A stretch of 64,000 nucleotides of DNA from Actinomadura sp. NBRC 104425 (GCF_030269545.1 NZ_BSTN01000020.1:30923-94922), one strand, 5' to 3'; counted from the first letter of the stretch, positions 45,003 through 54,074 are shown. Translations and numbers: made by a program. Notes: a model not told the origin generated them from the letters alone.

Positions 45003-45157
45003 GAGCAGACCACGACCGGGCGGGACGCGTAGCCCGCGACAGCCACCCCGCACGGCGGCACGGGCCGACAGGTCTCGACATCAAACCCGATTCCGACACA
45101 CCGCCTCGACCTGCGAGTGCACAGCCGACCAGACAGCCACCGGCCTTCGCGTACCTG

Positions 45158-45177
45158 CCCCGGCCTTCAGGCCGGGG
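45158..45177. mobile_element. Subterminal hairpin of an IS200/IS605-type element (left end)
   Basis: CCCCGGCC - TTCA - GGCCGGGG, a perfect 8-bp stem, immediately downstream of the tnpA remnant. Y1 transposases recognise such hairpins at element ends. The element's other end is missing. Confidence 0.65.
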
Positions 45178-45189
45178 TTGGCCGCGCCT

Positions 45190-45568
45190 TCAGCCCGGTC
45201 GCCGCTGCTGCTCGACGTACTGCCGGACGATCTCCAGTGGCGCGCCGCCGCATGATGCGGCCAAGTACAAAGGCGACCACAGGTGATTGCGATGCGTCCG
45301 GACCCGGTAGTGCTTGCGCAGCAGCCGGGACGACACACCCTTCAGCGAGTTCACCAGCGTCGCCACCGCAACCTTCGGCGGGTACTCCACCAGCAGGTGA
45401 ACGTGATCATCCTCGCTGTTCATCTCGACCAGGTGCGCTTGGAAGTCGGGTGCACACCTTGGCGAACACCCCCCGCAGGAAGCCCAGGTGATCACCTGCC
45501 GGCACCCCACGTCGGTACCTGGTCACGAAGACCGTGAACACCAAGCGCGGAAACGCAATGCCTGCCGC
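45190..45568 (-). pseudogene. tnpA: IS200/IS605 Y1 transposase (TnpA), frameshifted
   Basis: Read on minus: RLVFTVFVTRYRRGVPAGDH with LGFLRGVFAKVC in one frame, then after a frameshift near 45450 FQAHLVEMNSEDDHVHLLVE with the HUH motif HVH, VNSLKGVSSRLLRKHY, and the catalytic Tyr in EIVRQYVEQQRRPG at the end. Family length is about 130-140 residues. The single frameshift disables it. It is divergent from the tnpB remnant, the IS605 arrangement. Confidence 0.87.
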
Positions 45569-45607
45569 GCCGATAGTCCTCGGTCTGGCTGATAGACCAA
45601 TGCTGGA

Positions 45608-45796
45608 ATGATCGGCGTGCAGCTTCGGTACAACTTCCGCCTCTACCCGACGCCTGGTCAGCGCGTGGCGCCGGCCAAAGGTTCGGGTGCGCGCGGGTGG
45701 TGTACAACGACGGGCTGCGTACACTGCAGGACGCCCACGAGCAAGGGCTGCCGTACATCAGGGACGCAGACCTGCAACGCCGGGTGCTCACCGAGG
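45608..45796 (+). pseudogene. tnpB: TnpB (RNA-guided nuclease family) N-terminal remnant
   Basis: Encodes VQLRYNFRLYPTPGQRVA and, after a frameshift, GCARVVYNDGLRTLQDAHEQ then GLPYIRDADLQRRVLTEA, the conserved N-terminus of actinobacterial TnpB proteins. The similarity stops at 45796, exactly where the 180-bp CRISPR leader copy begins. No RuvC or zinc-finger part remains. Confidence 0.85.
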
Positions 45797-45976
45797 CCTC
45801 TCCCTCCAGTCGTCTGATCCAGATGCACGGTCACGGCGGCGACCGCGGTAGGCGGCGTACATGACCGGTGGCCCATCTGCTGCGGCGTCCACCTCGGCCC
45901 CCCGCCGCCACTGAGTTGTTATTTCCAACCGAATGAAAACCCGGCTTCGCGGTCATAGACTCGCAGGTCAGCAAGT
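45797..45976 (+). promoter_or_regulatory. CRISPR leader of array 1
   Basis: 180 bp nearly identical to 52181-52369 before array 2. The 60 bases next to the first repeat (ATTTCCAACCGAATGAAAA ... GGTCAGCAAGT) are AT-richer than the surroundings and are also found, diverged, before array 3. In type I-E systems the leader carries the transcription start and the spacer-integration signal. Confidence 0.85.
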
Positions 45977-46614
45977 GTCGGCCCCGCGCACGCGGGGATG
46001 GTCCCCAGGACTGCACGGACTCGATCTCCCGCTTGCTGTCGGCCCCGCGCACGCGGGGATGGTCCCCCCCGCCACCGTGGGTGGCGATCATGCCCTTCGT
46101 CGGCCCCGCGCACGCGGGGATGGTCCCACGCGGCAACGATCACGGCACGCTCCCGTGTGGTCGGCCCCGCGCACGCGGGGATGGTCCTCTGACGCTCGCG
46201 TCCGGGTGGGGCGCCGACGGGTCGGCCCCGCGCACGCGGGGATGGTCCACGGCGTATCACACGTCGGCATGGACGTTTGCGGTCGGCCCCGCGCACGCGG
46301 GGATGGTCCCGGGGCCACGGGATCGGTGAAGGTGGCGTTCCAGTCGGCCCCGCGCACGCGGGGATGGTCCCGGGAGGGGCCTGCCGGTGCGGATGTGCAC
46401 CACGTCGGCCCCGCGCACGCGGGGATGGTCCTCTTCAAGACGACCGCACGCTGCCCCACTCCCGGTCGGCCCCGCGCACGCGGGGATGGTCCGCCCTCCA
46501 GCTCAGCGTCGTCGGCCGTGCCGGTGTCAGCCCCGCGCACGTGGGGATGGTCCCTGCAGGTCCACCAGTGCCGTGGCGAGAATGGCGTCGGCCCCGCGCA
46601 CGCGGGGATGCTCC
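45977..46614 (+). CRISPR. CRISPR array 1, type I-E-like, 11 repeats and 10 spacers
   Basis: 28-bp repeats (GTCGGCCCCGCGCAC then GCGGGGATGGTCC; self-complementary CCCCGCGCACGCGGGG core) spaced exactly 61 bp from 45977 to 46614, spacers 33 bp. The last two repeats carry changes (46526: CAG/GTG variants; 46587: ATGCTCC), as expected at the leader-distal end. The long frames that read SAPRTRGWS or RPRARGDGP repeats are artefacts of the array. No cas gene is seen on either side. Confidence 0.98.
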
Positions 46615-46644
46615 ACCATTCGGATGACCGAACAGCACAGGGTG

Positions 46645-47270
46645 GGCTAGAGAGCGCTGTAGCAGATGAACCGGCCCCCGTTCGGCACCGGGTCCTCAGT
46701 CGCATTGCGTTCAACTGGACGGTGCATAGCGCGTCGGCCGAGCCGCGCCCCTGGCCGAGCGTAGCGGTCACCCGGGGCGTGTCGGTCACCTCCGGTGCGG
46801 GTCAACGTTGCAGATACGACGAGCGCGGTCGCCGATGCGCTTGGCCCATCGCGACAGTTCGGTTCCGGGGACAGCACCACGTCTTGGCGGAGTGTGCGCT
46901 CATGGAGGCCGTTGAGGGAGGCTTCGAGGAATGGGCAGGCGCGCCCTGTCAGATAGTGCATTTGAGCGAGCAGGCCACCCAAGTGATCGGGTTCCTTGCG
47001 GTGGTATTCACAGTGGGCTCGGCGGGTGAAGTTGGCGTGCAGCTCGGCCTCCAGTCCGGGCCACGCGTGGGGGGATGGCACGGGGCCTGGTCCAGCCGAT
47101 CTTGCTCGATGGTCTTCTCGTGCAGTTCGTTCGACAGGCGGGCGCGCTGCTCGCCGTGCGGACGCACGTCCGCATCGGCTCGTCGGAGTCGCGGCCAGCG
47201 ATCGGGGCCCGGATGTGCGCGGCGTTGGCGCGCAGCCGAGCCACCTGTGTCAAGGCCACCGTGCGCCAGT
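46645..47270 (-). pseudogene. Probable degraded hypothetical gene
   Basis: Read on minus in three frames: VALTQVARLRANAAHIRAPI, then ADVRPHGEQRARLSNELHEK with TIEQDRLDQ, then WPGLEAELHANFTRRAHCEY, HRKEPDHLGGLLAQMHYLTG and RACPFLEASLNGLHERTLRQ. The segments have coding-like helical composition and follow one another in order, so I infer one gene with at least two frameshifts. I do not recognise a family. It follows ssb in the same direction. Confidence 0.45.
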
Positions 47271-47500
47271 GCTCCAGCGGATCCGCGTCGGGTCGGCCGG
47301 TGTCGGCAGGACAGTCGACATGGGGCTCGGTACCGGTGTCGTGGTGGGCGGGGTCGGTGCCAGTTGGTCACGGTCGTGGTCTCCCGGGCATGAGACGGCG
47401 CTGCGGCCCGCACGGGACGGGCCACAGCGCACAGAGAGGGTGGGGGCGTGGCGTGGATCGGCACAGTCGTGCCGACCGGGATGCGGTTGCGGCCGGTGGT

Positions 47501-47992
47501 CTAGAACGGCGGTTCGTCGTCGGTGCCGGCGCTCGAAGACGACGCCCACGGGTCTTCGGCGGGCGTCCGGGGAGCATCGGCCGTGCCCGCCGCGTCGCCG
47601 AAGCTGCCGGTGGTGGTGTGGCGTTGGATCCTGGTCACCTTGGCAATGGCGTTGCGCAGGGACGGGCCGACGTCGAGGACATCGATCTCGTACACGGTGC
47701 GGGGAGTGCCGTCCTTGGCCTCGTAGGACCGCTGCCGCAGACGGCCGTGCACGATCACTCGATCGCCCCTCGCCAGGCCCGACTCGATCAGGTTCTCGCC
47801 GGTCTGACGCCACGCCGAGCAGGTGATGAACAGCGAATCGCCGTCCCGCCACTCGCCCGTCTGGCGGTCGAACAGGCGGGAGGTCGAGGCCACCCGGAAG
47901 GTGGCGATGGCCTGCCCGGTGGGCGTGAACCTCAACGCGGGCTCCTGCACCAGGTTGCCCACCAGGGTGATCTCGGTGTCTCCAATGGCCAT
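47501..47992 (-). CDS. ssb: Single-stranded DNA-binding protein (accessory copy)
   Basis: 163 residues from ATG at 47992 (GGAGGG 7 bases upstream). OB-fold SSB with [40 protein letters not shown] and [20 protein letters not shown], and the acidic protein-interaction tip DDEPPF at the C-terminus. The chromosomal ssb normally sits between rpsF and rpsR; this copy lies among plasmid-like genes between CRISPR arrays, so it is probably an accessory, mobile-element-derived SSB. Last intact gene of a six-gene minus-strand run. Confidence 0.95.
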   Translation of the reverse strand: MAIGDTEITLVGNLVQEPALRFTPTGQAIATFRVASTSRLFDRQTGEWRDGDSLFITCSAWRQTGENLIESGLARGDRVIVHGRLRQRSYEAKDGTPRTVYEIDVLDVGPSLRNAIAKVTRIQRHTTTGSFGDAAGTADAPRTPAEDPWASSSSAGTDDEPPF

Positions 47993-48101
47993 GGCTGATC
48001 CCTCCGACAGGTACAGGTCGCCAGAGACGACAGCGACGAAAGAAGGAAGAGCCCGCCCTCGAAGGGGCGGGCCCGTGGAGCAGACGCGGTGGGCATGTTG
48101 C

Positions 48102-48482
48102 TCACTGCGCCGCATCGCGGATCGCAGGGGCGAGGGCGGGCTCGTACGGCGCCAGGACGTCGGTGCGCACCATGACGATGCGGCGCTGCTTCACCAGGCG
48201 GAGCACGGCGACCTCGCCGATGTTCATGCGGGTGGTGGTGTAGAGGTACTGGCCGACGGTTCCCTTCTCCACCCGGCGCAGCGGACGCCGATGGCGGGAC
48301 CGGGGACCGAAGTTCGGACAGGTGGCGACCACGCGCAGCAGCTGCCCGGGAACGAAGGTGGTCCGCGCTCCAGAGGTCCGTCGATGCGGTGACGAAGCGG
48401 GACGTGGAGGGGGCGGTGTGGGGCGGCCGGAAGCGGCCGAGCCGTGGGCTCCCCTGAACAGCCGCGCGCGCCGATCGTCCAT
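48102..48482 (-). CDS. Hypothetical basic protein
   Basis: About 126 residues from ATG at 48482; the start is uncertain and a later one near [18 protein letters not shown] is possible. The C-terminal 80 residues look coding ([40 protein letters not shown]); the N-terminal part is Arg/Pro/Ser-rich. No family recognised. Position between ssb and other island genes, same strand. Confidence 0.5.
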   Translation of the reverse strand: MDDRRARLFRGAHGSAASGRPTPPPPRPASSPHRRTSGARTTFVPGQLLRVVATCPNFGPRSRHRRPLRRVEKGTVGQYLYTTTRMNIGEVAVLRLVKQRRIVMVRTDVLAPYEPALAPAIRDAAQ

Positions 48483-48589
48483 AGGCCGTCGCCGCGGTGG
48501 CAGGGTGCCCCGGGACGGGTTGCCGGTGCGGTGCGGGGCAGGGCTGCGGTCGCCACGAACTCGAGCGGTGCTCGTCGTGTTCGCGGAGG

Positions 48590-49090
48590 TCATGCGACTC
48601 CCCCTGAGCCGGATGTCGATGCTCCGGGCTTCCATGAGCGATCGAAGGCCGGCTCGGCGATCAGCCTGTCGGCGGCCTCGTCGACACGGCGTTCGGCGTC
48701 GTCCGGCAACGCGTCGTGGTCGCCGTGCCGGATCCTGTCCCGGCGGTCGAGCTCGGACAGCAGCTCGTCCAGCCGCGCGGCGCGGTCGGTTTCGCTCATG
48801 GCCGGGGCGAACGGGCGCAGCTCGGCCAGCGCCTGGTCCTGCCGCAGCTCGTCCTCCCGGCACAGGTCGGCGATGTGCCGGACGTGCCTGCGGGCGGCGG
48901 TGAGGCGGGCGCGGGCCAGCGCGTCCTCGTCGAGACGCCAGGCGGTGACGGTGCGGACCAGTGGAGCGGCTTCGACGCCGTACTCCAGGAACTCCGCGAC
49001 CGTCTCCAGCGCGGCGGCCTCGTCGCGGACGGGGACGATCGTGGTCTCCCCGTCACGGGTGACACGGACAGCAAACTCGGTAGCGGTCAT
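48590..49090 (-). CDS. Hypothetical helical protein
   Basis: 166 residues from ATG at 49090, with CGGAGACG before it. The N-terminus (MTATEFAVRVTRDGETTIVP) suggests a small beta unit, followed by helices with many Arg/Asp/Glu (LREDELRQDQALAELRPFAP-type, AARLDELLSELDRRDRIRHG). No enzyme motif, signal peptide or membrane segment. Family not recognised. It lies between DUF932 and ssb genes on the same strand. Confidence 0.65.
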   Translation of the reverse strand: MTATEFAVRVTRDGETTIVPVRDEAAALETVAEFLEYGVEAAPLVRTVTAWRLDEDALARARLTAARRHVRHIADLCREDELRQDQALAELRPFAPAMSETDRAARLDELLSELDRRDRIRHGDHDALPDDAERRVDEAADRLIAEPAFDRSWKPGASTSGSGGVA

Positions 49091-49231
49091 CGGGTCGTCT
49101 CCGAGAGATGTCGAGAAGGACAGGCGGCGGCCCCGTCGAGACCAGGAAGCGAAGGCGAGGTGCCGACGGGGCCGCGTGCGCCGTGCGGTGCGGCCCGGAG
49201 AGCATCCGGGCCGCACCGCACGGGACGACGG

Positions 49232-50260
49232 TCAGCGGGTGAACACGCCGTCCAGAACGCGGTCCAGGAGGGTGAGGGTGTCGCGGTCGAGCTGATCGAA
49301 CTCGCCGGTGACGGCGCGCAGCATGTTGCGCTCGGCCCGGTGCGCGCCGCGGACGGACTGCTCGTGATGGGTGTAGGTGTTGACCGCCGCGACCACCCCG
49401 TAGGCGGTTCCGCGCCAGGGGCTGACCCGCGGATCGTGCCGCCAGAGGGCGGTCAGCGCCTCGCGGCGGCGTTCGGCCAGGGTCCGGCTGCGGCCCTGCT
49501 CGGGCGGCACCGGAACGAGCTCGGCCAGGAACCGGTCCCACTGACGGTCGGTGACCTCGATCCGGCACAGGGCCCTGACCTGGGCGGCGAAGTCTTCGGC
49601 GACCCGGTGCACGATGCCCAGCGCCTCCCGCGCCTTGGTGATCCGCCCCAGGGAGTTCGACGAGTGCTTGATCTTGATCTGCCAGGCGCCGGACTCGTTC
49701 AGCGCCGCCGACAGGGTGTTGTCGCAGACCACCACGGTCGCGCCGCGCCGATAGGTCGTCCTGAGAGACCCGTCCAGCGAGGAGGCCGCCAGCAGGAACG
49801 GCCGGAAGTCCACCCCCTCGTCGGTGGTGCACGTCTCGGGCACCTCGACCTGCACCCAGGCGATTGCGCCGCCGCGCAGCAGGCCGGCCGACCCGATCGC
49901 CAGATCGTCGTCCAGCAGGGTCGCCACGTTGTCGACCAGCCACTGGGCGTAGTCGTGGATCTGGTAGCCCTGCTTGAAGACGCCCAGGATGGCGCCGGTG
50001 TCGGGCCGGATGATGGCCTTGCGCGCGGGGTCGGTGACCCGGGTGACCCCGTCCTCGGTGATGAAGGCGCTCTCCACGGTGCCCTCGACCGGCTGCCAGC
50101 CGAACAGGCGGCGGATCACGTCCCTCACCGGAATCGGGCCGGGATAGTGGTTGGGCTCCCCGCCCTGCTCGCTGGCGCGGTAATGCCAGGCGTGCCCGCG
50201 CTGGTCGGTGAACCCGATCAGCGTGTTCTGGTTCAGCCACTGCAGGCTTTCCCGTGACAT
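49232..50260 (-). CDS. DUF932 (phage/plasmid-like) protein
   Basis: 342 residues from ATG at 50260 (AAGGAAGGG upstream). Typical DUF932 features: N-terminal MSRESLQWLNQNTLIGFTDQ, ILGVFKQGYQIHDYAQWLVD, FRPFLLAASSLDGSLRTTYR with VCDNTLSAAL, IKIKHSSNSLGRITKAREAL, and the C-terminal YGVVAAVNTYTHHEQSVRGA. Members are common on phages, plasmids and integrative elements and are of unknown function. It strengthens the view that 47-52 kb is a mobile-element-derived segment. Confidence 0.88.
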   Translation of the reverse strand: MSRESLQWLNQNTLIGFTDQRGHAWHYRASEQGGEPNHYPGPIPVRDVIRRLFGWQPVEGTVESAFITEDGVTRVTDPARKAIIRPDTGAILGVFKQGYQIHDYAQWLVDNVATLLDDDLAIGSAGLLRGGAIAWVQVEVPETCTTDEGVDFRPFLLAASSLDGSLRTTYRRGATVVVCDNTLSAALNESGAWQIKIKHSSNSLGRITKAREALGIVHRVAEDFAAQVRALCRIEVTDRQWDRFLAELVPVPPEQGRSRTLAERRREALTALWRHDPRVSPWRGTAYGVVAAVNTYTHHEQSVRGAHRAERNMLRAVTGEFDQLDRDTLTLLDRVLDGVFTR

Positions 50261-50350
50261 CCGGATCCCTTCCTTTCGGTGGACATGGAAAAGCCCGCCG
50301 CCTGGGGAGACGGCGGCGGGAGGACCAAGAAGCCGATCAGCTGCGACGGT

Positions 50351-50953
50351 TCACGGCGAACCTTCGCCGTCACCCCATCCGCCGCTGAGAGCGTCCAAGA
50401 AGGCGGTGTCGCTGGGCAGTTCGGCCAGTGACCAGCCGGTGACCAGCGCGACGGGGTAGTAGGTGGACGACGCGACCCACTGCGGGCTGTCGGCGGCCCG
50501 GTGGGCGAACCGTCCCTTGCCGTGCGGGGTGGTCTGGAGACCGCGGTAGACCTCGAACGTCTCGGCGTCCAGGTCGATCACGTATCCCCACTCGGCGTAC
50601 AGCGAGTCCAGCGGGAAGTCGCCGACGTCCTCGATAACCCCCACCTCGAGCATCAGGTGGGGCCGGCCTTCGGTCCGGCGCAGCAGCATGTGCCAGTCGT
50701 CCAGCCGACCGGTGGCCGCACCAGGGCCGAGATACCTGGTCAGGCGGGCGATGTCGGCCGGGGTCGGCTCGCTGTCGGGGTCCACCACGCGCAGCGCGCG
50801 GGCGCGCTCGCGCAGGGCGTCGATGCTGTCACTGGCGGCTCGCAGCCAGCTGAGGACCTCGAGGCCGAGCCCTTGGGGATAGCTGTCCCACTGGTTGTAG
50901 GCGGTCTTCTCGGTGGCGTCGACGACGAAGGTGATGAACCCTCTGGTTCCCAC
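50351..50953 (-). CDS. Hypothetical protein of actinomycete mobile islands
   Basis: 200 residues from GTG at 50953, preceded by AAAGGAGGGCTG. Begins GTRGFITFVVDATEKTAYNQ with WDSYPQGLG, then a helical part, and GYVIDLDAETFEVYRGLQTT. No catalytic motif or membrane segment. I recall related hypothetical proteins beside DUF932 and DUF4192 genes, but cannot give a function. Same strand as, and 90 bp from, the DUF932 gene. Confidence 0.75.
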   Translation of the reverse strand: MGTRGFITFVVDATEKTAYNQWDSYPQGLGLEVLSWLRAASDSIDALRERARALRVVDPDSEPTPADIARLTRYLGPGAATGRLDDWHMLLRRTEGRPHLMLEVGVIEDVGDFPLDSLYAEWGYVIDLDAETFEVYRGLQTTPHGKGRFAHRAADSPQWVASSTYYPVALVTGWSLAELPSDTAFLDALSGGWGDGEGSP

Positions 50954-51028
50954 CAGCCCTCCTTTCCGCGTAGTGAGTCGACGTAGTGGTGAGGGCCGCC
51001 GCGACCTGCGAGGTTCACGGCGGCCGGG

Positions 51029-52078
51029 TCAGTTGGCGGGGCGGTTGTCGGTGGCGGCGTACATGTCGGCCAGCTCCTCCGGTGTCATCCGGAGGCGGAC
51101 CGCGTCCGGGGAGACGCCAGCGGCCAGCACGTCGCGCAGCAGAGCGGCCATGGAATAGCCGGGGTCGGCGGCGCGCGCACGATCCAGGGCGACGTTGGCC
51201 AACGCGCCGTCCCCGCTGATGTAGGCCGCGTACGCCAGCAGGCTGGCCGGTGCGGCCGCGTACGGCTCCTCGACCCGGCGCAGCACGTCCCGCCAGAAGT
51301 CCACGTGGCGCAGCAGCACCGACCTGTCATCGTCGTCGATGCGGATCCACGCCTCGTCTCGCACCCGCAGGCAGGTCAGCAGGACGCCGAGCCGGGCGAC
51401 CTCCGAGTCGCTCGGCGCCGGCCCCTGGGCGCGCACTCGTTCGGCCAGCTCGGTCACCAGCGGGATCCCCTCGGTGATCATGCGGTGGCGGGTCTCGGCA
51501 GGGGCACTGCGGGACGCGCGCAGATACCGCTGCTCCCAGACGGCGGTGGCCTGCCGCACGGCCTGGCGGGCAGGGCCGGTCACCGCGGCGACCGACGCGG
51601 CCAGCGCGGCCCGGTCGGGAAAGGCCGCCAGGCCGCGGGTGACGGCGTCCACCGCCGCAGCGCTGGTCGACGGGTCATAGGGGCGGCCCTCGGGCGGGCA
51701 GCATCCGCCGGTGCAGGTGAGGGACCACCACCGTCCCTCGTGCACGCGAAACGCGTCGATGACCTCCACACCGCAGGCGGACACCAGTCCGGTGACCGCC
51801 GTGGCGACCGGAACGACGCGTTCGCTGGGCCCGTACCCGACCAGCAGCGCCCGGGCGATCCGGTTACGTTGCGCAAGGCGGGCCAAGTGCTCGGCCACCG
51901 CATCGACGGTGTCCTCGTCGCTCGCGGCGGGCAGGTCGACGCGGTATGCCACGGTGCGCTGAAAGCCCGTTCCGACCATCACCAGGTCTTCGGAGGGGAC
52001 GAAACCGAGGAGGTAGGGCACCAGGGCGATGGCGTCCGCGGCCGTCCGCACGACGATGGGTGTCGAGGACAGGGGCAT
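51029..52078 (-). CDS. DUF4192 family protein
   Basis: 349 residues from ATG at 52078, with AAGGAGCG before it; the frame opens further upstream into the CRISPR leader without support. Family marks: IVVRTAADAIALVPYLLGFV with PSEDLVMVG at the start, a central WWSLTCTGGCCPPEG Cys-containing loop, and the C-terminal YAAAPASLLAYAAYISGDGA then ANVALDRARAADPGYSMAAL. DUF4192 proteins are widespread in actinobacteria, on chromosomes and large plasmids; function unknown. First gene of the minus-strand run between arrays 1 and 2. Confidence 0.88.
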   Translation of the reverse strand: MPLSSTPIVVRTAADAIALVPYLLGFVPSEDLVMVGTGFQRTVAYRVDLPAASDEDTVDAVAEHLARLAQRNRIARALLVGYGPSERVVPVATAVTGLVSACGVEVIDAFRVHEGRWWSLTCTGGCCPPEGRPYDPSTSAAAVDAVTRGLAAFPDRAALAASVAAVTGPARQAVRQATAVWEQRYLRASRSAPAETRHRMITEGIPLVTELAERVRAQGPAPSDSEVARLGVLLTCLRVRDEAWIRIDDDDRSVLLRHVDFWRDVLRRVEEPYAAAPASLLAYAAYISGDGALANVALDRARAADPGYSMAALLRDVLAAGVSPDAVRLRMTPEELADMYAATDNRPAN

Positions 52079-52180
52079 CTTCCACGCTCCTTCGCTCAAC
52101 GGGGGCGAAATGAAAGCGCCCCGTCCCTGCAGGAACGGGGCGCGTCGATGAACTGGCCGACTCAAGGTTCGTCGTGTCAG

Positions 52181-52369
52181 CCTCTCCCTCCAGTCGTCTG
52201 ATCCAGATGCACGGTCACGACGGCGACCGCGGTAGGCGGCGTACGTGACCGGATGGCCCATCTGCTGCGGCGTCCAGATCGGACCACCTCGGCCTCGCCG
52301 CCACTGAGTTGCTATTTCCAACCGAATGAAAAACCGGCTTCGCCGTCATAGACTTGCAGGTCAGCAAGT
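52181..52369 (+). promoter_or_regulatory. CRISPR leader of array 2
   Basis: 189 bp near-identical to the leader of array 1 (45797-45976) apart from a short insertion and point changes. The homology starts abruptly at CCTCTCCCTCCAGTCGTCTG, which lies 102 bases before the DUF4192 start codon on the opposite strand. Confidence 0.85.
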
Positions 52370-52824
52370 GTCGGCCCCGCGCACGCGGGGATGGTCCCCA
52401 CGGCCTGCCCGACGAGCTGGGCGCCAGAGTGTCGGCCCCGCGCACGCGGGGATGGTCCGCCTTACCGAGACTGATGGTCTTAACGATTTTCGTCGGCCCC
52501 GCGCACGCGGGGATGGTCCCCAGGTCATCCCTGGTGAGCACATCGCCCGTGATGTCGGCCCCGCACACGCGGGGATGGTCCCCTGATCGTGAACTCGGGC
52601 GAGGCGGCCACCCAGTCGGCCCCGCGCACGCGGGGATGGTCCCTGCTGGCGTTCGTCCGGCGGACGCTCGGCGCCGTCGGCCCCTCGCACGCGGGGATGG
52701 TCCCGTGCTCGGCGCGACGTGCGCGCTCGGTGCGGGTCGGCCCCGCGCACGCGGGGATGGTCCTCGTGGCAGTCCCGTGCGCTGTGGGCGCTGATGGTCG
52801 ACCCCGCGCACGCGGAGACGGTTA
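52370..52824 (+). CRISPR. CRISPR array 2, 8 repeats and 7 spacers
   Basis: Repeats as in array 1, starting at 52370, 52431, 52492, 52554, 52615, 52676, 52736 and 52797. Two spacers deviate in length (34 and 32 bp). Repeats 4 (CCGCACACG) and 6 (CCCCTCGCACG) carry single changes and the last (GTCGACCCCGCGCAC, GCGGAGACGGTTA) is strongly degenerate, marking the leader-distal end. Confidence 0.97.
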
Positions 52825-52944
52825 CCGCAGCGGTGGGAGTTGACCGTTGGTTGGCCCTTCTACGGTCGGCAAGAGGCCTGAGGGCTCTGCGTGATCGTCG
52901 CGACCACGGTCACGTGCACGTCCTCCTTATCTGCGCTGTCGGGA

Positions 52945-53076
52945 GAGGGTGGCTTCCTCTCCCGGTTCGGCGGAAGCCCGCCTCGCCGGGGCGGCGAACC
53001 GCAACCCCCCGCGGGTTGCGGTTCGCGCCACGGTGAGGCAAGCTGCGCCGCCGGGTTGAGAGAGGAAGCCACCCTC
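52945..53076. repeat. Nested inverted repeats, about 130 bp
   Basis: Outer arms GAGGGTGGCTTCCTCTC (52945-52961) and the exact complement (53060-53076). Inside, a perfect 14-bp stem (52994-53007 with 53013-53026) with a 5-base loop. It lies between the end of array 2 and the small gene at 53212. It could be a structured RNA, a miniature element or a strong terminator for the minus-strand operon that ends at 53212. Confidence 0.8.
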
Positions 53077-53211
53077 CTCGCAGGCAGCCGAGACCAGGAT
53101 CTGGACGGCGAGTTGCTCTCTAGGCAGCTCACCGTCGAGCAGCACCGTGTCGGCGGGCAGTTTGTCGACCGTTGCCGCACAGTGGGTTCCGGATGCGATG
53201 TGATGAGTCGG

Positions 53212-53424
53212 CTACGCGGAACGGCGTTCTTCCAGCGCCCACTTGCGGCGCCACTTGGCGGCGATGGCCGCGTTCTCCTCGGGGGTGCCGTTGAGCTCTT
53301 CGTCCACGACGGCGTCGGCGCGCAAGTCCGCGTAACGCGGATCGTCCGGGGTGATCTCGGAGGCGCCGCATCCGGCGTCGTGCGGCAGCAGCAACCGTCC
53401 GCCCTTGAGCACCGCCTGCGCCAT
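53212..53424 (-). CDS. Small acidic/basic protein, second gene of a metalloprotease operon
   Basis: 70 residues from ATG at 53424, sharing one base with the stop codon of the upstream gene (TGATG), so translation is coupled. Sequence begins AQAVLKGGRLLLPHDAGCGA, contains TPDDPRYADLRADAVVDEEL and ends in a basic helix (AAIAAKWRRKWALEERRSA). No recognised family, no membrane segment. Its size and coupling to an HExxH protein suggest a dedicated partner (substrate, inhibitor or regulator), which is inference. Confidence 0.7.
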   Translation of the reverse strand: MAQAVLKGGRLLLPHDAGCGASEITPDDPRYADLRADAVVDEELNGTPEENAAIAAKWRRKWALEERRSA

Positions 53425-54074
53425 CACACCTCCAGCCCGAAGTGCCTCACATAGTACCTGGCGACGATTTCGGCGACCGGCTCGTGGCCGCTCAGAGTCC
53501 GGATGAGCCTGGGGAACTGCCCGGTGATGACCAGCGCCCAGGCCTCCGCCCACCACTCCAGCGGATCGAGCCAGCGGTCCACGATCAGCAGCGGCCGGCA
53601 GCGAAACATGATCGTCTCCCACTCGGCGGACTCGGCCGCTCGGCGACGGCGCTCCATGACGTGGCCGATCTCATGATCGACAAGGGAGGCGCTCACATGG
53701 TCGCCGGTGCCGACGGCCATGGTGCGGGTTTCCCAGTCGGTCACGCCCGGCACCTGGTCCCACGTCGTGCTCGTCCCCGGACGGACGGGCTGCCCGGCGA
53801 GGCGACCGAAATGGTCCAGTCCTGGGACAGGGCCGATCCCGACCCACAGCCCACCGGTGAGCGCCTCGGCGACCTGCGAGGCGATCGGGCCGGGCAGTGC
53901 CGCGAGCCGATCGATCGCCGCGATCACCTCGTCGGGTGGATTGCCGCGGGCCGGATCCCACTGCCGGCGCACGACCCGCTCCAAAACCCCGAGGTGACGA
54001 CGCCCGTCCCTGGGCAGCAGGTCGACGTCGGCAGGGTGCGGGTCACACCAGTACGGCTCATGGGGCGTGTCCAT
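53424..54074 (-). CDS. Putative zinc metallopeptidase (HEIGH motif)
   Basis: 216 residues from ATG at 54074, chosen because GAGG lies 5 bases upstream and the conserved-looking part begins there; the frame continues into the CRISPR leader. The only recognisable motif is HEIGH (in LVDHEIGHVMERRR, near residue 140), the HExxH zinc-binding signature of zincins. A second half with LDPLEWWAEAWALVITGQFP may supply the third ligand (Glu or His). No signal peptide, so likely cytoplasmic. Family not identified. It is coupled to a 70-residue gene and lies between CRISPR arrays 2 and 3, divergent from array 3. Confidence 0.7.
   Translation of the reverse strand: MDTPHEPYWCDPHPADVDLLPRDGRRHLGVLERVVRRQWDPARGNPPDEVIAAIDRLAALPGPIASQVAEALTGGLWVGIGPVPGLDHFGRLAGQPVRPGTSTTWDQVPGVTDWETRTMAVGTGDHVSASLVDHEIGHVMERRRRAAESAEWETIMFRCRPLLIVDRWLDPLEWWAEAWALVITGQFPRLIRTLSGHEPVAEIVARYYVRHFGLEV

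Noticed and set aside
45933-47393. 486-residue plus-strand frame with repeated RPRARGDGP/SAPRTRGWS units
   Set aside because: It is the translation of CRISPR array 1 repeats and spacers; similar frames on both strands cover arrays 2 and 3.
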